From Climacteris rufus (lineage: Eukaryota; Chordata; Aves; Passeriformes; Climacteridae), in contig VZRZ01005146.1 in NCBI GenBank assembly GCA_013398175.1, forward strand, positions 1-64,000: a stretch of 64,000 nucleotides of DNA. Direction: 5' to 3'. Below the pieces are notes generated by a model. That model had not been told where the DNA came from and did no database searches. It worked only from the letters and a program-made list of their open reading frames with translations. The position numbers and the translations under genes are program-made. This document shows, in pieces, positions 37,301 to 52,300 of this stretch (its first letter is position 1; the number at the start of each line of letters is the position of its first letter).

Positions 37301-40300
37301 GTAGGTTAAGTACTGGCTCATGAAGTTCATTCAGATTGTGTTCTGTAAATAGTAAACATGTTGCTTTAAATAGCTTGAGATGCTTATGTAAAGCTTGTCT
37401 CTCGTAGCCTCCTGTCTAAATGGGAACAAACAGGTTATTTGGGGTAGATGCAGTTTGTGCTCGTGGAGTCAGCAAAGGCTGCTCTCTGCCCTGCACATGA
37501 GAGCAGTGTGATTTGGGAAAGATCTTTAATATAATTGCAGCTCTTAATCACTTAAGCTCTTGTGATTCACTTGCAAGATGAACTACAGCATCTCCTGGTT
37601 AGAATATAGGTCTGATTTTTTTCCTACCTGTGGATAACACGATGTAATTCAGTGGTGCATTGATGGTACAGCATTGCTCAGATAAAATAGATGGTGGAAG
37701 TCCTTGCACTGTGTGTGGGGATCTTCTGCTGCAGGGCACCTTTGATACCCTTGGCTTTTGGAATATGGTTTGTGGAAAATACAATACAGATGAGTAATAT
37801 GTAGAGAAGGATTGGGCCTGGGTTGACTGGGATCAATAAAATGGTAGCAAATATAAGTATGTAACATGAGTAGTTTCCCTCTGTGTAAGATTAAGGACCA
37901 AAAAGAACAGCTATGAATGAAGCAATTGAGCCAGGGACAGAATTTTAGCTCTTGTTTGAAAATGTGATACCTATTCCCAGGGGAGCCTTTAACTTAACAT
38001 TTGAAAAATAGAACTAATCCTGGCCTGCCTTTGCTTTGAAAAACACTTCTGGGACTTGTTTGTTTCTTTTTTTTTTTCTTCTCATGGTAGTAATTTCTGT
38101 AAGTGATCATAAACCAAGAAAGCAAAAGATAACATGATTTATATTCCAAATATCTAGATTGTATTAGAATTGTCCAGCTAAGTAAATCACTGGTTTAAAT
38201 CCATTTTGTGTAATTCTAGGCATAAACATAATTTATAGCTGAAAAGAAATTGTCAGCAATAGACCTCAAGGAAAATGTATTTTTTGCCTATGTAGTGTCC
38301 CCCTATGTACAAGAGGCTGAAGACTTCAATATTTCCAAAGTGTGGTTTTTCTTTAAGGCTAACTCTGTCTTTGAGGACAAATCACATGGGAATGAATACA
38401 GTAAGATATTGGTAGGTTTTCTAAGCTTCAGCAGAGTGAAAATCAACTACTGCTATGCTTGCAGGATTTCAAACAATGAAGTGCAAGTCAGCTTCAATCT
38501 GCTAGAGATTGGTCAAGCTATTATATTTGTTCATTGGAGATGAGTTAGGCCAGAGAATTGCTAAGATCAGGAGGAAATCTTCTTTGAAGAGGAACAGGTA
38601 TGTGGAAGACTGAAGCAGTTTCTTGAGATGCCTCCTGTGGCATTTACTTCTTGACAAACTTCAGTGGTGGCCAGTGGCAGTCCCAGCACCACTGTCCCTG
38701 GTGAAAGAGCCCAGACACTCCTGAGCTCTGCACCTCTCTGGAGAACAGATGTCTAATACATTTCCAAGTATTTTGATTTAGTCTGTATGAAAAATTTACT
38801 TCTCTGAAGTTGAGCAATATGCATCTACTATTCAGTGTGATTAAACCTCCCATATTCTCAAATTAAATAAAAAATAATGTACAGCAGTTTGAGTCAAATT
38901 TTATGTGAGTGGCTATTTATGTTTGGCTATCAATCTGTAAAAAACAATTGTGGAAATCATGGCTGAGGAAAGATACCGTAAATCTTCCTGTCTTGTTCTC
39001 TGTTGATGTGTGATTACTTCCCACAATATATATTTTTCTAGTATTTGGTCCACTGTAGCCTTTTAAATGCCTCCAGGGATGTGGTTTCCTTAGCAGATAA
39101 AAGAGCCTTTTGTGGGAAGCAGAGGCAGTTTTGCTTAAGCTATAAAAGTCATTCAGACTCACTTTAGATAGTGGTATGTATTTTTTGATCTCTTTCTTAC
39201 TGTCATGATAATGTTTCATGGAAATAGAGCTTTAAGCTTCCTGGTCCTCTGGTTAATGAAAACATCAGATCTGTTAGTCTCCATTTGAAAGCAACTGCTC
39301 TTAATAACTTAAACCTCTTCAGAGTACTCCAGTAAAATAGGTAAATGAAATTAATGTTTTGTAGAAAGTGATGAACCTTTTCAGTCATCTTAAGCTTTAT
39401 TTACTCTACTTTGTAAAGTATTATACAGATGCTACTTCCCATGTTGAAGTACTTATGTTAAAAATAATCGACTGTTATTATCAAAACTGAAAAAAAAAAA
39501 GGAAAAATTCCTTAACATTCCATCACAACAAAAAGCCTGTAAGAGGGCTTAAATCCAAACATTTTTTTAAAAACCCAACCAAACAGAAAAACCCAAACTA
39601 CCACAGCTTTATTTTATGCCATTGTAAATCAGTATAGCGTTCTTCTAAATTTCTTAATCATGTATAACATCTAGTGCTTGCCTCTTGCTGTGTCCATTGT
39701 TTGAGCAGGAACTTGTTTAAATAGCAGTAGTATTTTCAGGGAGGTATGAATCTATTTTTAGAGTGTGCATTTGTGGCGTAAGTAGTTGACTTAAGCCTAA
39801 AGACAGCTTTTTAACCTTGTCAGAAATCTGTATTTTCCACTGGGCGTTATGTTACTATCTGACAATCAGTTTTGAGTTGGATTTTGTCATTTCAGGCATA
39901 GTTGTATGGCTCTTTCATCCTTCTGAACTTAAATAGACGAACTGCACATCTGTTGTGTGAAAGTAACGTAGGAGGTCTCTAAATTTTTTCTATTTCAAGA
40001 GTGACTTTGTTAACATCAGTTAAAAGGCTTATCTATAATTACACAGTTCCTATTAACACTATGGTGTTGCAAAACTGATGTTCATTTTCCATCCCTTCCC
40101 AGATGGTTTTTCTTGTGAAGTGTGTGAAAATAATTATTTTTAAAACTGGGTATTATGCTTAATAACTAGCAAAGGAATATAGCAAACTAAGCTTTAACTT
40201 GTTAAAGTAAGTTCAGACACTGTACCAGGTGAAATGAGAAGTACCTTTGTACAAAGAGCTGAGTCTTTTACTAAAATGTGTGTAGCAGCATTGCCTAAGG

Positions 40301-43300
40301 ACAACCTTTGTGCCATGACTGGCTTTGAAGGGCCTTGGGGGAACAAACATTAGGAGCTTTCTCTGCTGATGGGGAGAAACTTCAGTGTGGTTTTTAGTTC
40401 TTTAATGTGCTGTGATGAAGTTTTGTGGAAGTGAGAACAGTTCAGTTTCCTAAAATGAAGAATAGTATAATCTAGTATCTTCTTCTCAGAAGGAGGCAAA
40501 TTTTGTGTAAACCTTCCAACATCTGCCTGTAAGAAAGGCAGGACAGGCCATAACTTAATTTGACAATGAATCTCATAGGACTTAAGATCCCAGGTGGTGT
40601 TAATGGTGTGTAGCTACTGAACTGACTTTTCTCAGCTTTTCACATAAAACTTGTGGGCTTTATCCAGATAACATGTAACTCAGCTTAAAATGGGGAAAAA
40701 AATCCTGTGAATTTAATAGTCAGAGGCACTGCCCTTGGAATTAACTTTCCTTTTGAACAGTCTGTGTGAACCTTTATGCTTGCAATACATGTAGTAGATG
40801 GTGTAAGCTGTAAGGGCCTCCTGGCAGAGCAGTGCTGTCTGAAGATGCAGTTATTGCCAAAGAGAGATGTAGGAGTCTCTGTAGCAGCAAACTGGGCTGA
40901 TGAGTTTGGATCCTCTATGCTCGATGGTAGACGTTGAGTTCAACAAATCAGACTGAGGATGCCTGGATTTCAAGGCTTTCAGTCTGTATTTCTTCTTTTC
41001 CTTAAATAAAAAAGTGATTTTTTTTCCTCAAGTGGAAGCATCTCTGATAGCAATTAATGTTTGCTATGTCAATTTCTTGAACTTCCCAGTTCAAATAGTT
41101 CTGCAGTTGAATACAACTGGAGAAAAGGGCATCCTTAATTAAATATGAAATGAGATGTTAAAATTACTTCTAAACTTCCAATTCTTTTTTAATCTGGGAT
41201 GTAATTGAGATTGAGACTCCCCTGCCTCATTCAACAAAGTGCCTGTTGGGAAGCTGAATTACTTTTGTCCAGTAAGTTCTATAGGTGGAAAAAAAAGTAA
41301 CTGTTAAACTGTATCAGTTTTTGTTCTGAATTACAAGCCTTCCTTCATCACTTACTGCTTTAGTTTCCTTGTGTTTTATTTTATGTAGATGATGTGCTAA
41401 CTGTCAAACACTTGTTTTTGCATCCACTCTTGTGTAATTTTAAGTTTGGGCTCTCCAAGTACTTGGGTTTTTGTTGTTTTTTAAGGATGTCTTTGAGCAA
41501 GCAGCCGCGTGCAAGGCACTGGTGTAATGCATTATCTTCCCTGAAGCTGTGCTTTCCTGTGCTCATCCTGCAGCATGTTAGTGTTGTACAGTCTGCTTTG
41601 AAATATGGAGGGTTTGGTTCTAGAAACCACTTTAGCATTTGTTTTTCCCTTCCTCATTCCCCTCCCCTTGCCACCCCTGTGGTTTGAGTTTTGTATGAGG
41701 AGGACTCAGAGGAAGGGAAGCCGAATTCCTTTTCCCTGTTTTCATCGTTCAAATACAATGGTGATTACAATGTCTGTATGAAACAGGCATTATATTTTGG
41801 TAATAATGTTTTGTCTCAAAGTGAGTGAGTCATCTTCTGACTGCCAGGCTTCAGAATATGACAGTCCTTAAGAACTTTCCATATGAGGAAGCAATAACAG
41901 ATTTGTGGGATGGCTAATGAATCATGGATAATTAGTGTCCTGCTCCTGCTAAGTTTTAGCATCTGACAGGTATTTTTCCTTTTAGTGGGATGGTTTAGAG
42001 AAACATTCTCTACACAGTTTATAATTTGATCTAATATGTGAAACCTTCAAATGCCAACTTTTTATATCATGGTAGAAAACCAGTATGAGTTGTTCTTACA
42101 GGGTTACCTGTTGGGCTTTTTTTTGTTCATTTAGTTCTTGTGAGTACATTTTAGGGCATCACAGATTAAACTATAAGATATTAAAAAATTATTATTGTTA
42201 TAGTTGAGGTGACAAGTGATGTATTTTGCCTGTACTGGTGTGTGTGTCGTGCTAGCTTCATATTGATTTAGATGAGCAGAAGAAGGATCCTTGATATATC
42301 AAAGATTATGTAGCTTTAACTTAATTCAGAGGACTACAAACAATAACTTCAGCAAGCAAGAAGTTTCCAGTTGCCAGTATTTGGCTTCTTCTGAGAGTAG
42401 CCTGGGGCATTTCTTCATCAGAGCTCACACTTCCTGTGGAGTGGGAGAGTCCTGCCCATAGCATTTGGTGTCTGCTGAGTGTGAGTGGTCTCCAAATCCC
42501 TGCTATTTCAGTGCATCTCATGGTGTTTGTGTATAGCTCTGTGGCTGGTATAAAACTAGTGAAATTCCTTTGATTACTGATGAAGATTTTTTAACACCAA
42601 AGCTGTTAGTCTTTGTAACTTTTCCAAGGAACAGCCATTTTGAGAAGGAAGACCATTCAAAATAGGTGTCTTGGAGCAGGAGAGCTTTTTCTAAGTTTAA
42701 GAGCTCCAGTGCACATCTGAGGTTTGTAGCCTCAGATTTATGGGAGGAAGTATTCATACTGAGGACAGATCCTTCAGGCAGGACCAGCAGGTCCTGTCCT
42801 GGTACCTTCAGCCTCTTACCAGGTTTGAATTTGAATATGCTTTTAATTTTTTCAATCCTGTTTTAATAAGCAGGCTCAGTTAACTGAGACTTGTTTTACT
42901 CTGCTCTCAATGTAAGTACCTGAGGATGAATCTGCAGTTTGCCAGTTTGAAGTTGTTGGGGATAATGAAAGTCTTAAATTGGATGCTTTTGCCTCTTCCT
43001 GCCATGAATAAGAATAATTATCTAGGTAGCTTAAAAAAAAAGGGAAGGAGGCTGAGGTCAGCTGTCCATCTAGGGCTCCATTTCAGATGCATCTGAGCTT
43101 GGGTAATTCAGGTCTTGTGTAAGTCCCCCCTTCATTATGATAAAAAGGTCTGTTACTTATAGCTCTAATTACTAATTAATGGAGTCCTTAATTTATTAGA
43201 AATGGCTTTTTAGATTGAGCAGTGTTAAAGGGGAACATTTTTTTCCCAATCATGCTCCTTAAATAATCTGTCAAGAACAGATTTAAGTGTTCTGTGCTGA

Positions 43301-46300
43301 AACATAACTGATAACTACATTCCAAACCAGAGTTGTACAGGTCATAAAGTGTGTCAAGAAGTGGCCTTGTGGGTTTTTTTCTAACCACATAAGAGCATTT
43401 TCTTGACCTAGTTATTTTTCAAAGACAGACAACTGTTTTTCTTACCTTGAACATTGTTGCCTGGAGGGGTTAGTCTGATGGTTTGACACAGGGTTTGGAG
43501 AACCTCTAGTCTCTGCCTCTGATACTGTTGAATTTGGATGCTGCTCTGCCCAGCTGTGTTTTTAAAAAAAAAAAAAAAACCTAAGATTCTTGAACTTGAA
43601 AAGCTCCTTCAGTAACAGGCCTTGAGAAAGGAAGCCTTTCTGTCTGCACATAAGGCTTTTTCCTCTAGGATGACTCTTACATGGTACAAACCTAAGGTAT
43701 GGAACTATTCTACTGGGAGTCAACATTTTTGTCAGATGGCATTTAAGCATCTTTACAAAATGCATGTCTGTGTTTACTGGGAATTGGCAACCCAACATGA
43801 TGTCTGCTGGCTAATTTCACATGGTCTAAAAACTTTTTTCCTCCTAAATGTTGGCAGCTTCTTTCCCCATTACTAGATCTGTGTGTTCTTGCATGTGCTT
43901 ATGTTTTATAAGGATGTTATGGACTGTTATTTGCTGCTGTAAGCTCTCTTTCTTTTGGAGGGAGGAGAGCAGAACTATGTTGGAAGCAGGAGTGATTCTT
44001 TCTGTATTACTGTGTGAGAACAGGACATGTGCAGAATTAAGTAGTTTACACAGTTTGCCACTCCTCAGGTTCTGCTTTGTGTATATTGCTGTTCTGTGAG
44101 TCCCTTTGGCTTTGCTTTGAGTTATCTTTGCAGCTCTGTTTTGCTTTGCTGCTTTCTGTTTAGGGATTTTTCAAGTTCTTTTGTCTGTTTAAATTCTCTT
44201 GTAGAGAATAAGTGTCCAGAAAACCAGCTGTCCTTCTTGGTGCTGAGCATGAAGTCCTGCTCCATGTGCATTATGGCAGTAAGGAATATTCTATGACTTT
44301 TATCTGAAAGATCCAGCAGAATGGAGTTCTCTGATCCTTTTCTGTGTGGTGCCATGGCCAACAGTCAGTAGTACATAAATGCACTGAGCTGTTCTTGGGC
44401 TGCTCTAGAAGCTGCCTCATACAAAACATTCCCTGACTGGGTAGGCTTGGGATGCAGTGACCCTGACATTTGCTGGATGTTAGAGCCATGAGCTGTTTGA
44501 GGGCCAGGGCTGAGAGTATCCAGCATCTGTGAAGCCACATGAACTCACCCAACACCTCCCTGTCCACTCTTCACCCCTGGACACAAAGGACCATTCTTTT
44601 GCTATCCAAACTGGCTCAAACATGATCAGCATTTACTGAAACAGCACTTGTTATGGCTTGTACTTGTATTTTTTTCTAGTGAATCTGTTTCTGCAATCAA
44701 TGACTGTGGTTTTGAATCTTTGACATTACCATATTAAATTGAAATCCACTTAGCATGGTTAATACATATTCTGAAAAATATGAAGACCTCTGGGGAACCA
44801 TGAGGCAAGTCTCACAAGCAGGATGTATGGCACAGTCAGCAGTTAGATGATGGTGGGAAAAGGGTAAAAACTGCCCAAAAGGTCTGTTCCCAAGCAGAAT
44901 TTGGGGATAGCTTTTTATTTTTTCCTTTGCCACTGTCAGTAGTTTGATAGTCTGGAAGTTAGTGCCTTAAAGCTATGGGTTATAAAAAGCATGCTAGTGT
45001 ACTTCAGGAGGGGATGCCAGGGTTTCAGAGGGAAGGAAGGAATGTCCTCTGCAACCTTTTTAGTGTATGCTCTAGGTCTATGAATAGCTCTCAATGCCTG
45101 TCTCTTCCAATTATTAATTCCCTGAGCAGCACTATTTGTAAAGCTGAGGTTCTTGAGATGGCTTTTGGTTTCAAATGTCTTTTTAAGCATAAATGCTATT
45201 TTTTCCTTCAGGTATGAGTCTACTAATACATGCTGGATCTTCTACTTTGGGAGTTCCTCACACAACTGTGAAAAAACTTTCAGTTAAGATTCTTGTTGTC
45301 CTGAGTAGTGATGAAACAAACAGCCAGTCATACAAAAGCAAAAATCAATATACTACCCCATTCACTGCAAGTAATAGTGAGGGCAATGTGAGGTGTTTTT
45401 TTTGTCCTACAGTAACTTGTGGGAGTAGCAGGAACTGTGACCTAAATAGGAAAGAGATTCAAACTAGTGCTACAACATATTGTCTGCAGAGTGTAACAAG
45501 TGACAGGTTTGGGACACTTTGAGTTTCTCCTCTGTTTATCTACAAACAAAACAAAACAGCCTTTTTTGCTTTGATATCTTAGAGGAGATGTTGCAAGCAA
45601 TACTGCTGGGCTGCTTTAGCTGCTGCCTTACTGGGGTGGGTTTTTTCTATTGTTGTGGTAAAGTCCTTCCCTTACTGTGAAACAGACTTCATTGTGCTTT
45701 CCATGGGGGATCATTGGATCTAAATTCATTCAGACTGAGGGTCAAGTCCAGTTTTGTAATGAGAATATAGTTTGTAATGCATATTAGTGGTTTTACCTTT
45801 GGGTTACAGCAGAAATAACTTGATCCTTGAAGTTCATGCTTGGAAACTGTAAACCAAAGGATTACAGAGAGGAAATGAAGGAGGGGCAGGATGCTGAAAT
45901 GCGTTTTTAGCGAATAGTCGTATTTGTAATAACCTCTAATCTGTAAGAACAAACCTCAGTGGAACTGTTAGTGAACTATGAGTGCTGCTGTTAACTCCTT
46001 CCCCTTCTACACATCAGTTCCAGAGCAGTCATATTTAAATTCTTTAATGTGACTCATACCTACTTTGACTTTTTTTTTCTTTCTCTCCATCTGAAAAGGT
46101 TTTGTGTACACAGAGTAAGGCTACTTTCACCCTTCAATGGCTAGCTTGTGGTCAGAGTGTTTTTGTGTGATCTATTTAAATATGTTCTGAGATTTATGAT
46201 AAATTTGTTCTTGTGTAACACTCCCCACCCTGCTAGTTTCCCTTCCTTAACCTACTTGGTTAGGCTAAATACTGTAGAAACATCAATTTCCAAGAAGTAA

Positions 46301-49300
46301 TAGCTGTCAGATGTATTGCCAAGCTGAAGTCTTGTTGAAAGATTGCACAGGTTCCTGGAGTTAAACATACTGTGAAAAGCAAGTGAATATAGCAAAAGTT
46401 ATTGTGGTTTGTTTTGTTTTTCTTTTAAGATTAGCATGTGAGCAGCAGCTAACATGGATTTTAATTGGAAATTGATTTTCTTGTTCAACATGGTTGGTTT
46501 ATATTAGAAAACTGCCATGAACAATGAGGTTGTGAGTGATTCCTTAAACTTACTCATGGCTGATCATATCACATGTCCTTACCAAGTGTGTGTGTTCCCT
46601 GGAGCAGGTTCTTCAGCCCTCCTTTCACTGACCCCTCTGCAGTGTCCAGGCTTAGAGAAAGGGACACTCAGCAATAACTTTCTCCATCCTAAGTAAACCA
46701 GGCTCTGCTGAAGCAGCCTGTGACCCTTTCCTACCTCTGACTAGTATTTTTTCTGTTTGCTTTTATTCTCTCTCCTTTTAGGGGTGTATTGTGTTGGTGA
46801 CTGCAGTCACTTGTTTTTCTTGTCCTGCTCTGACCCTTCCAACTGATTAATTCCTCGTGATGCAGTTTGATAGTGCGACCTTGTGCTTTTCTATAAATGT
46901 GCCCATGATATCATTTCAATCAAGTTCATGAATATTCCAGCCTTCCCTGATGTGGCTGATGTCACTCAGCTTTAACTAGTGAAGTGTGTTAATAAAGTGT
47001 ATTATTTTGGGCATGTTCTTCCCCTTTTTAAGCAGTCTTCAGATGCATTGGCTCTGGATGGCCCCCTCCATCTTTGTGCAGTTTTGTGTGTTGATTAGGT
47101 CTCTCTTCCATGTGAGGGTCTCAGTATTACTGCTCTAGGTCTTGCAGAACTCATAAGTGGTGGTTTAGCTGGTCATGGAGGTAGATACAACATAAGAGTA
47201 GGGAGCAGGTTTGTGTGCCACACTTGGGGTAAACATGCCAGTGCTGTTAAGTACATGAAACTAGAAGAGATACAGTTCTTAGAAAACTGTCTGATCATGA
47301 TGAAGAAAGTTATTCTCTTCTGGACTTGTCTTTCTCCATACTTTCCTGGAGTAAGCAATAAAGGTTCACTGCTTAGTTTATTTTTTTGTGGGCAGTGCAA
47401 GTTTGTTGCTATTGGGGCTTTTAATGCAGACTATAACTTGACTTTTTATTCCAAGCTCTATGTTTTAGCATGGTTTTGAATAACTCATCCTTTTGGGATA
47501 AGGTGTAACTTCCAAGGCAAGTTGTGTCATGCTGCTGCTCTGGACTCCCTTGGACTGAAGTGTGGTCACTCATCTCCCTTGCCTGTCTTACTTAGGGAAA
47601 AGCCTTTCAGCCTGCTTTGATTATGTCAATAAGGGGAGGCAGAGTATGGTGAGTTGACATGAATTGCTGTACTGGGTGGGATGTGTGATCTCCTCAGCTC
47701 TAGGGGGATGAAAAAGTGCCAGGGCTGAGGTTTTTCTCTGGAACTATATTCTGGTTTGTCTGTTTGGATGGTAGAAAGTGGGCATGTGCAATAAAATCAA
47801 ATTAGTAATTCAGATACAGTTCAGAGGCTTTTTAAAACTTTCTCAAGTCTCCACCCGGGAAACTTCCTGTGAGATTGGTGCACACAGGAAGATAAGGAGG
47901 TACTAGGTTTAAGCTGGATTAGTGCAGAAGACTCATCTTCTGTGGGGTTTTTGATGTTCAGAAAGATATTTTGAATTCAGAGTGGTATATAAACATACTG
48001 GAGAAAATAACTTGCTTCAAATTTGTGTCTAAGACTACTTTGGTAAAATGACTGCTGGTGATTTGGAGTGAAGGAAGAAAATTGGCTTACAACAAATGCA
48101 GCTGCAGTCCTGATGTGAAGTGAGCTTTTGTTGTGAAAATTATAAGGATGAAGACTTGTGTAGAGGAGAATTTCCATTTTGAAATAAGAATGGTTCAAGT
48201 TTGCAAAAAGCAAGAGGAATTCTCTCTTAGAATTACCTGGTAATAGGTGGTGCCAAGAAGCCTCTAAAATCTGGGGACTTTTTTGTGTGGTTGGAGGGAG
48301 GGAGCAGCAGGAAGGTCACCCGGTGCTGGTGGGCAGTCCACTGGTGTGGATTTTGAGTGTTTCTGGAATCTGTGTGGGGATTTACCAGGATTCAAGTGGT
48401 CTGAAGAATGAGGTTTTTACTGTGCATTTTGAAGCAAAGGATTAAAGAATCATTGTTAAATGAAAAAAGTTATTTATGGCAGAAGTTAGTATGGTCACTT
48501 TCGGGTGAGTCTATTTAAAGAAAATCAGGAGTAAATGAGACTGAAGTGCTTTCAAATCTTGCTAATTTCTTCATATCCACATGTTTGGAGTTGTCCAACT
48601 TTCTCTGCAAACAGATGAAAAAATAAATAATTTTAACATGTTTTAAGTCCTGGAGTATTTGGATTTTTTAGTTCTTGAATAATTCTCTGAACTGACTCAC
48701 TTTTATTTGTGTGTAGCAGAAGGAGCTAGTTTCAAATTTGCTCTTGAGATGAAGATTGAAAGTGTCAGTTTGGAGTGAAAAACACTGCTTGTACTTGGGC
48801 AGCACAGGATGAAGTTAGGGCTCGTGTTGTTTTGCTATCAGGAGGTGTTGCAGTCTTTTTTTTCTAGCTGATTTGCCGTTGTCATGGTTATAGTTTCTCT
48901 GCAGTGCTCCCAGTGTTGGAGATCCCACCACAGGTTTTTGAGGCTGCTTTGCCATGTGAACACATCTGCTACGTTTTGTATCTGACTTTCAGGCAAATAC
49001 TTTGATCAGGCATCACCTGTCTGGTTTAAATATGCAATTAAATAGTTCAAGTAAATATTTGCATTAGTTGGGAAATAAGGTGGTACCTTGGAGATTAGGT
49101 CTGTTGTAATAATGAAGTGATAGGGAGCAGAATGCAGCTCCTGAACAGGAGTTCTTAACTCTGAAGTACAGTAGAAGGCAATCAGAGATGAAATACAATT
49201 TCTAGTACAAGTCATCAACAGGATAAGTAGTAGATAGGTCTCTTTGTGTTAAGCTTAATTTTGCAATGTCAGAAGATGTCTTGCTGGCAGTGTGTTTTTG

Positions 49301-52300
49301 GTAAACCTGTAGTGGCTAAACTTTGACTTTAACAATATCACTGCATAAATGTGAAGAGCTTGTCTTAGCCCAAGCCTTTTGGAGTCTCAGCTGCAGCACC
49401 CTGTGTGAAACATAAGCCTGGGTAGTTTTCCATTAGTTCTTGTTGCAATACTGGTGTGACACACTTCATCCACCTAACAGCCTTTCTGGAGAGTCTTGAA
49501 CTTGCAGTAGTTAAAAAATAACCTGGTTCATTCTGTGCCCCGTGAAATGACTGTGCCATCGATCCGGATGTTTGCTTAACAGTACTTCCATTTTTTTAAA
49601 CTGTCTTTATATAGTTTTGAGAAAACAGTAAATACATTCTCAGTTCTTAAGTGAAACTGTTTCTGCTTGCTCCCAGTACTACTGAGCAGCCAGCAGTGTG
49701 CTGATAACTCAATTATTAATGTGGCAACCTTGTAAACTTCAACCAAGTGACTCAGTGCTCAAGTACTCAAATTAGATAGAAACTGATAAACTGATGTAAA
49801 CTAAAACAATTTCAACAACTATTTTGTCAAGTGTAACTAAAACATTTTAGAGCTAATCTTGGCAGTTCCTTTTTTGATACAGAAATCCTTTCTTCTGGGC
49901 ATTATAAAGAAGGATTATAGGGTAAGCAAAAATGCAGAATACTTTGGAAACTGGGAAAGGAGAGATCAACTCATTGAAGTTCTTTGCAGCTGTTTGAACA
50001 AATTTGTCTTTCTCTGACCTAGGACCATTGCTTCCAGCTGCATGAAAGGCAGAGAACTCATCTGAAGTGTACTTGTGTTTAATTGAATTGTGCTTAATTA
50101 ATGCAAAGTATTTAGGGTGATTTGACATGGGTGATCTTCACTTTGTTAAATATGTTTCTCCTGTACTAGGGAAACACCCTCTGGTTTTAATGGGAAAACA
50201 GCACTTAACATTCTTTCACATTAATTATTTTGCAGTATAACCAAAGGAATCTGTGACTTTAAAATTATTTTTTCCTAATCATACCATTGGTTTGACAACT
50301 CGTTATTTTGAGGGGACAACTTGTAGCAAGGCCTCATGTATGAATGAGTGAGTTGGGACTTGCCTATGTAGCACAGTTTCAAGTGAGAAGGGTGTGAGTT
50401 TTGAAGGACAATGACTATTGTAGAATAGCTGAATGCAGACACTCTTAGTTTAGTGCCTCTTCATCTGTAAGTGCAAACCCTTAATTTCTGTTTCCCTCTA
50501 AAAAGGGAGAAGGAGCATGTCTTGGGGGCTGCAAAAATAGGGCCTACTCATGTGAGTAGAATGTTTTGAACATATGAAGTATCTCCAGCACAAAGGTGGG
50601 TCTCTGTTTCCATGGTGCAGTGAGATAAAATGTTGAGCTATATTTGGAGGCCTACTGAAAAGTTTTAAGTATTTCAAGTACCCTTGTGTTCCAGGTATCA
50701 TTACATAGTCTGCCTTGATCAGAAATACCAAAGTATTGCAATTTTACATGCAAACTTTTGTGTGTAACTACTATTTGATTTTCCAATGGACATGATGTTT
50801 CCATGCAGTAGGTAAAGCACATCCTGTGGGTGTCAGTGTGAGGGGAAGGAGGAGTGGCAGATCTCACTCTTGGGTAGGTGCTCAGGTCTGCAGTAGAACC
50901 AAGGCCTGGCTCAGTGTGTCCCTTCTGGGGTCACTGGTGCCAGCTGTAGGTCAGGAGTCTCTTCTGCTTCCACCCTGCTCTGACCCAGGGAAGATGCCTG
51001 TAGCAGAAGGCTGCAATACCACACTTGCTAACATTTCTAGCTTCCTGCTAAAGAAACTGCCTTTCTTCAGCCAAGCCTGACTAGGAAAACTAGAAGGCAC
51101 ATAGCCTACATGGTCCCTTATCTCGTGTTAGAGGTTAGACTAATTTGTGACAACTCAGAAATTCCATATGTGATTGTTTGGGCCACTAAATACACTTACA
51201 GGTTTTATAAATGCAGAATTCAAGAGCCTTTAAGACCAGAAGTTGAACAATTTAAGCTCTGCAAAGGCCCTGTCCTTCTGGGAAAGGGTTTTGCATATTC
51301 CCAGTGTTCTTCAGGTGAGGCTTTTGATACTGTATGAAACTTTTTTCTTTGTCTAGTTATATTTTAACTATCTCAGTTTTCAGTTCTGTTTTACGTTGAT
51401 CATTGTGTGCTTTGCTTGTCTTCTAGACCAATTCACATTAACAGTAAGGAGCAGGAGAACTCTGTGCTCTTTGCAGTATTGGAACAAGAACACTGTGGTG
51501 TGAATTGCTTAGCAGGAGTAAATGTTTTCTGAATTTCAGGTAGTGTTGGGTAACTCCATTTCAGCTAGTGTGTTAAAACTTTTATCCTTTTAAAAAAGAT
51601 ATCTGCAATAAAGGTATTTAGATTGAAATAGTAGGTTAAAATAAGTGAAGTAGCATTATGATGTACAAATAGTATGAAAGATCTTAAATCAGATCTCAAA
51701 ATGTGTATGACAGGTGCTTGTGGCTTAACTGTCATGTCCTATTTTGTAGAGCTTCAAGGTTATGTGTAACTGCTGTAGTGTGTGCTCAGCATGGCAGAAA
51801 TCAGATGTGCTTGAAGCACAGTCAGCAGAGAGCCTTGCTGAAATTCTTCATTAGTGCACAAAACTAAAATTGATCCAGAGGCTGAGACTCTTGATGTGCT
51901 CCAAATCCCTAAAACATAAACTTGGTGTGGGGGTTTTTCCCCTCTCTCCTTTTAGCATTTAATTAGAGTTTACTTTTGCATAATACCTTGCCTGGCAGGT
52001 GGTTTTTTTTGAGAATGTTATTCATCATACTTGTTTTAAGGATATTTTCCTGAATCAAAATATAGACTTCAGGGTTTCAGAGTGATTGTATGGTCCTGAA
52101 GTACTCAATGCACAGGCCATTGTGTTAAGCATGTAATATTATTTGAGTTGTGTAACTCTTGTAACTTGAGCATGTGTTACTATAGAACCAAAAATTATTT
52201 TAAGCTGAATTTCCAAGGCTTGTTAAAATTGCATGTCCCAGAGCAATAAACTTGCTTTTTTCAATTTTGCAAAGCTCACATAGTTGGCTCAGTAAGGTGT

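Noticed and set aside
38250..38543. 97-codon + strand frame with protein-like composition
   Set aside because: It begins at a TTG, has no recognisable homolog and no splice sites at sensible positions.
41690..41750. Acidic YEEDSEE-like reading considered as the missing FAM53A C-terminal exon
   Set aside because: The residues after the acidic run do not match the FAM53A tail, no good acceptor fits phase 0, and the expected residues before the acidic run are absent.
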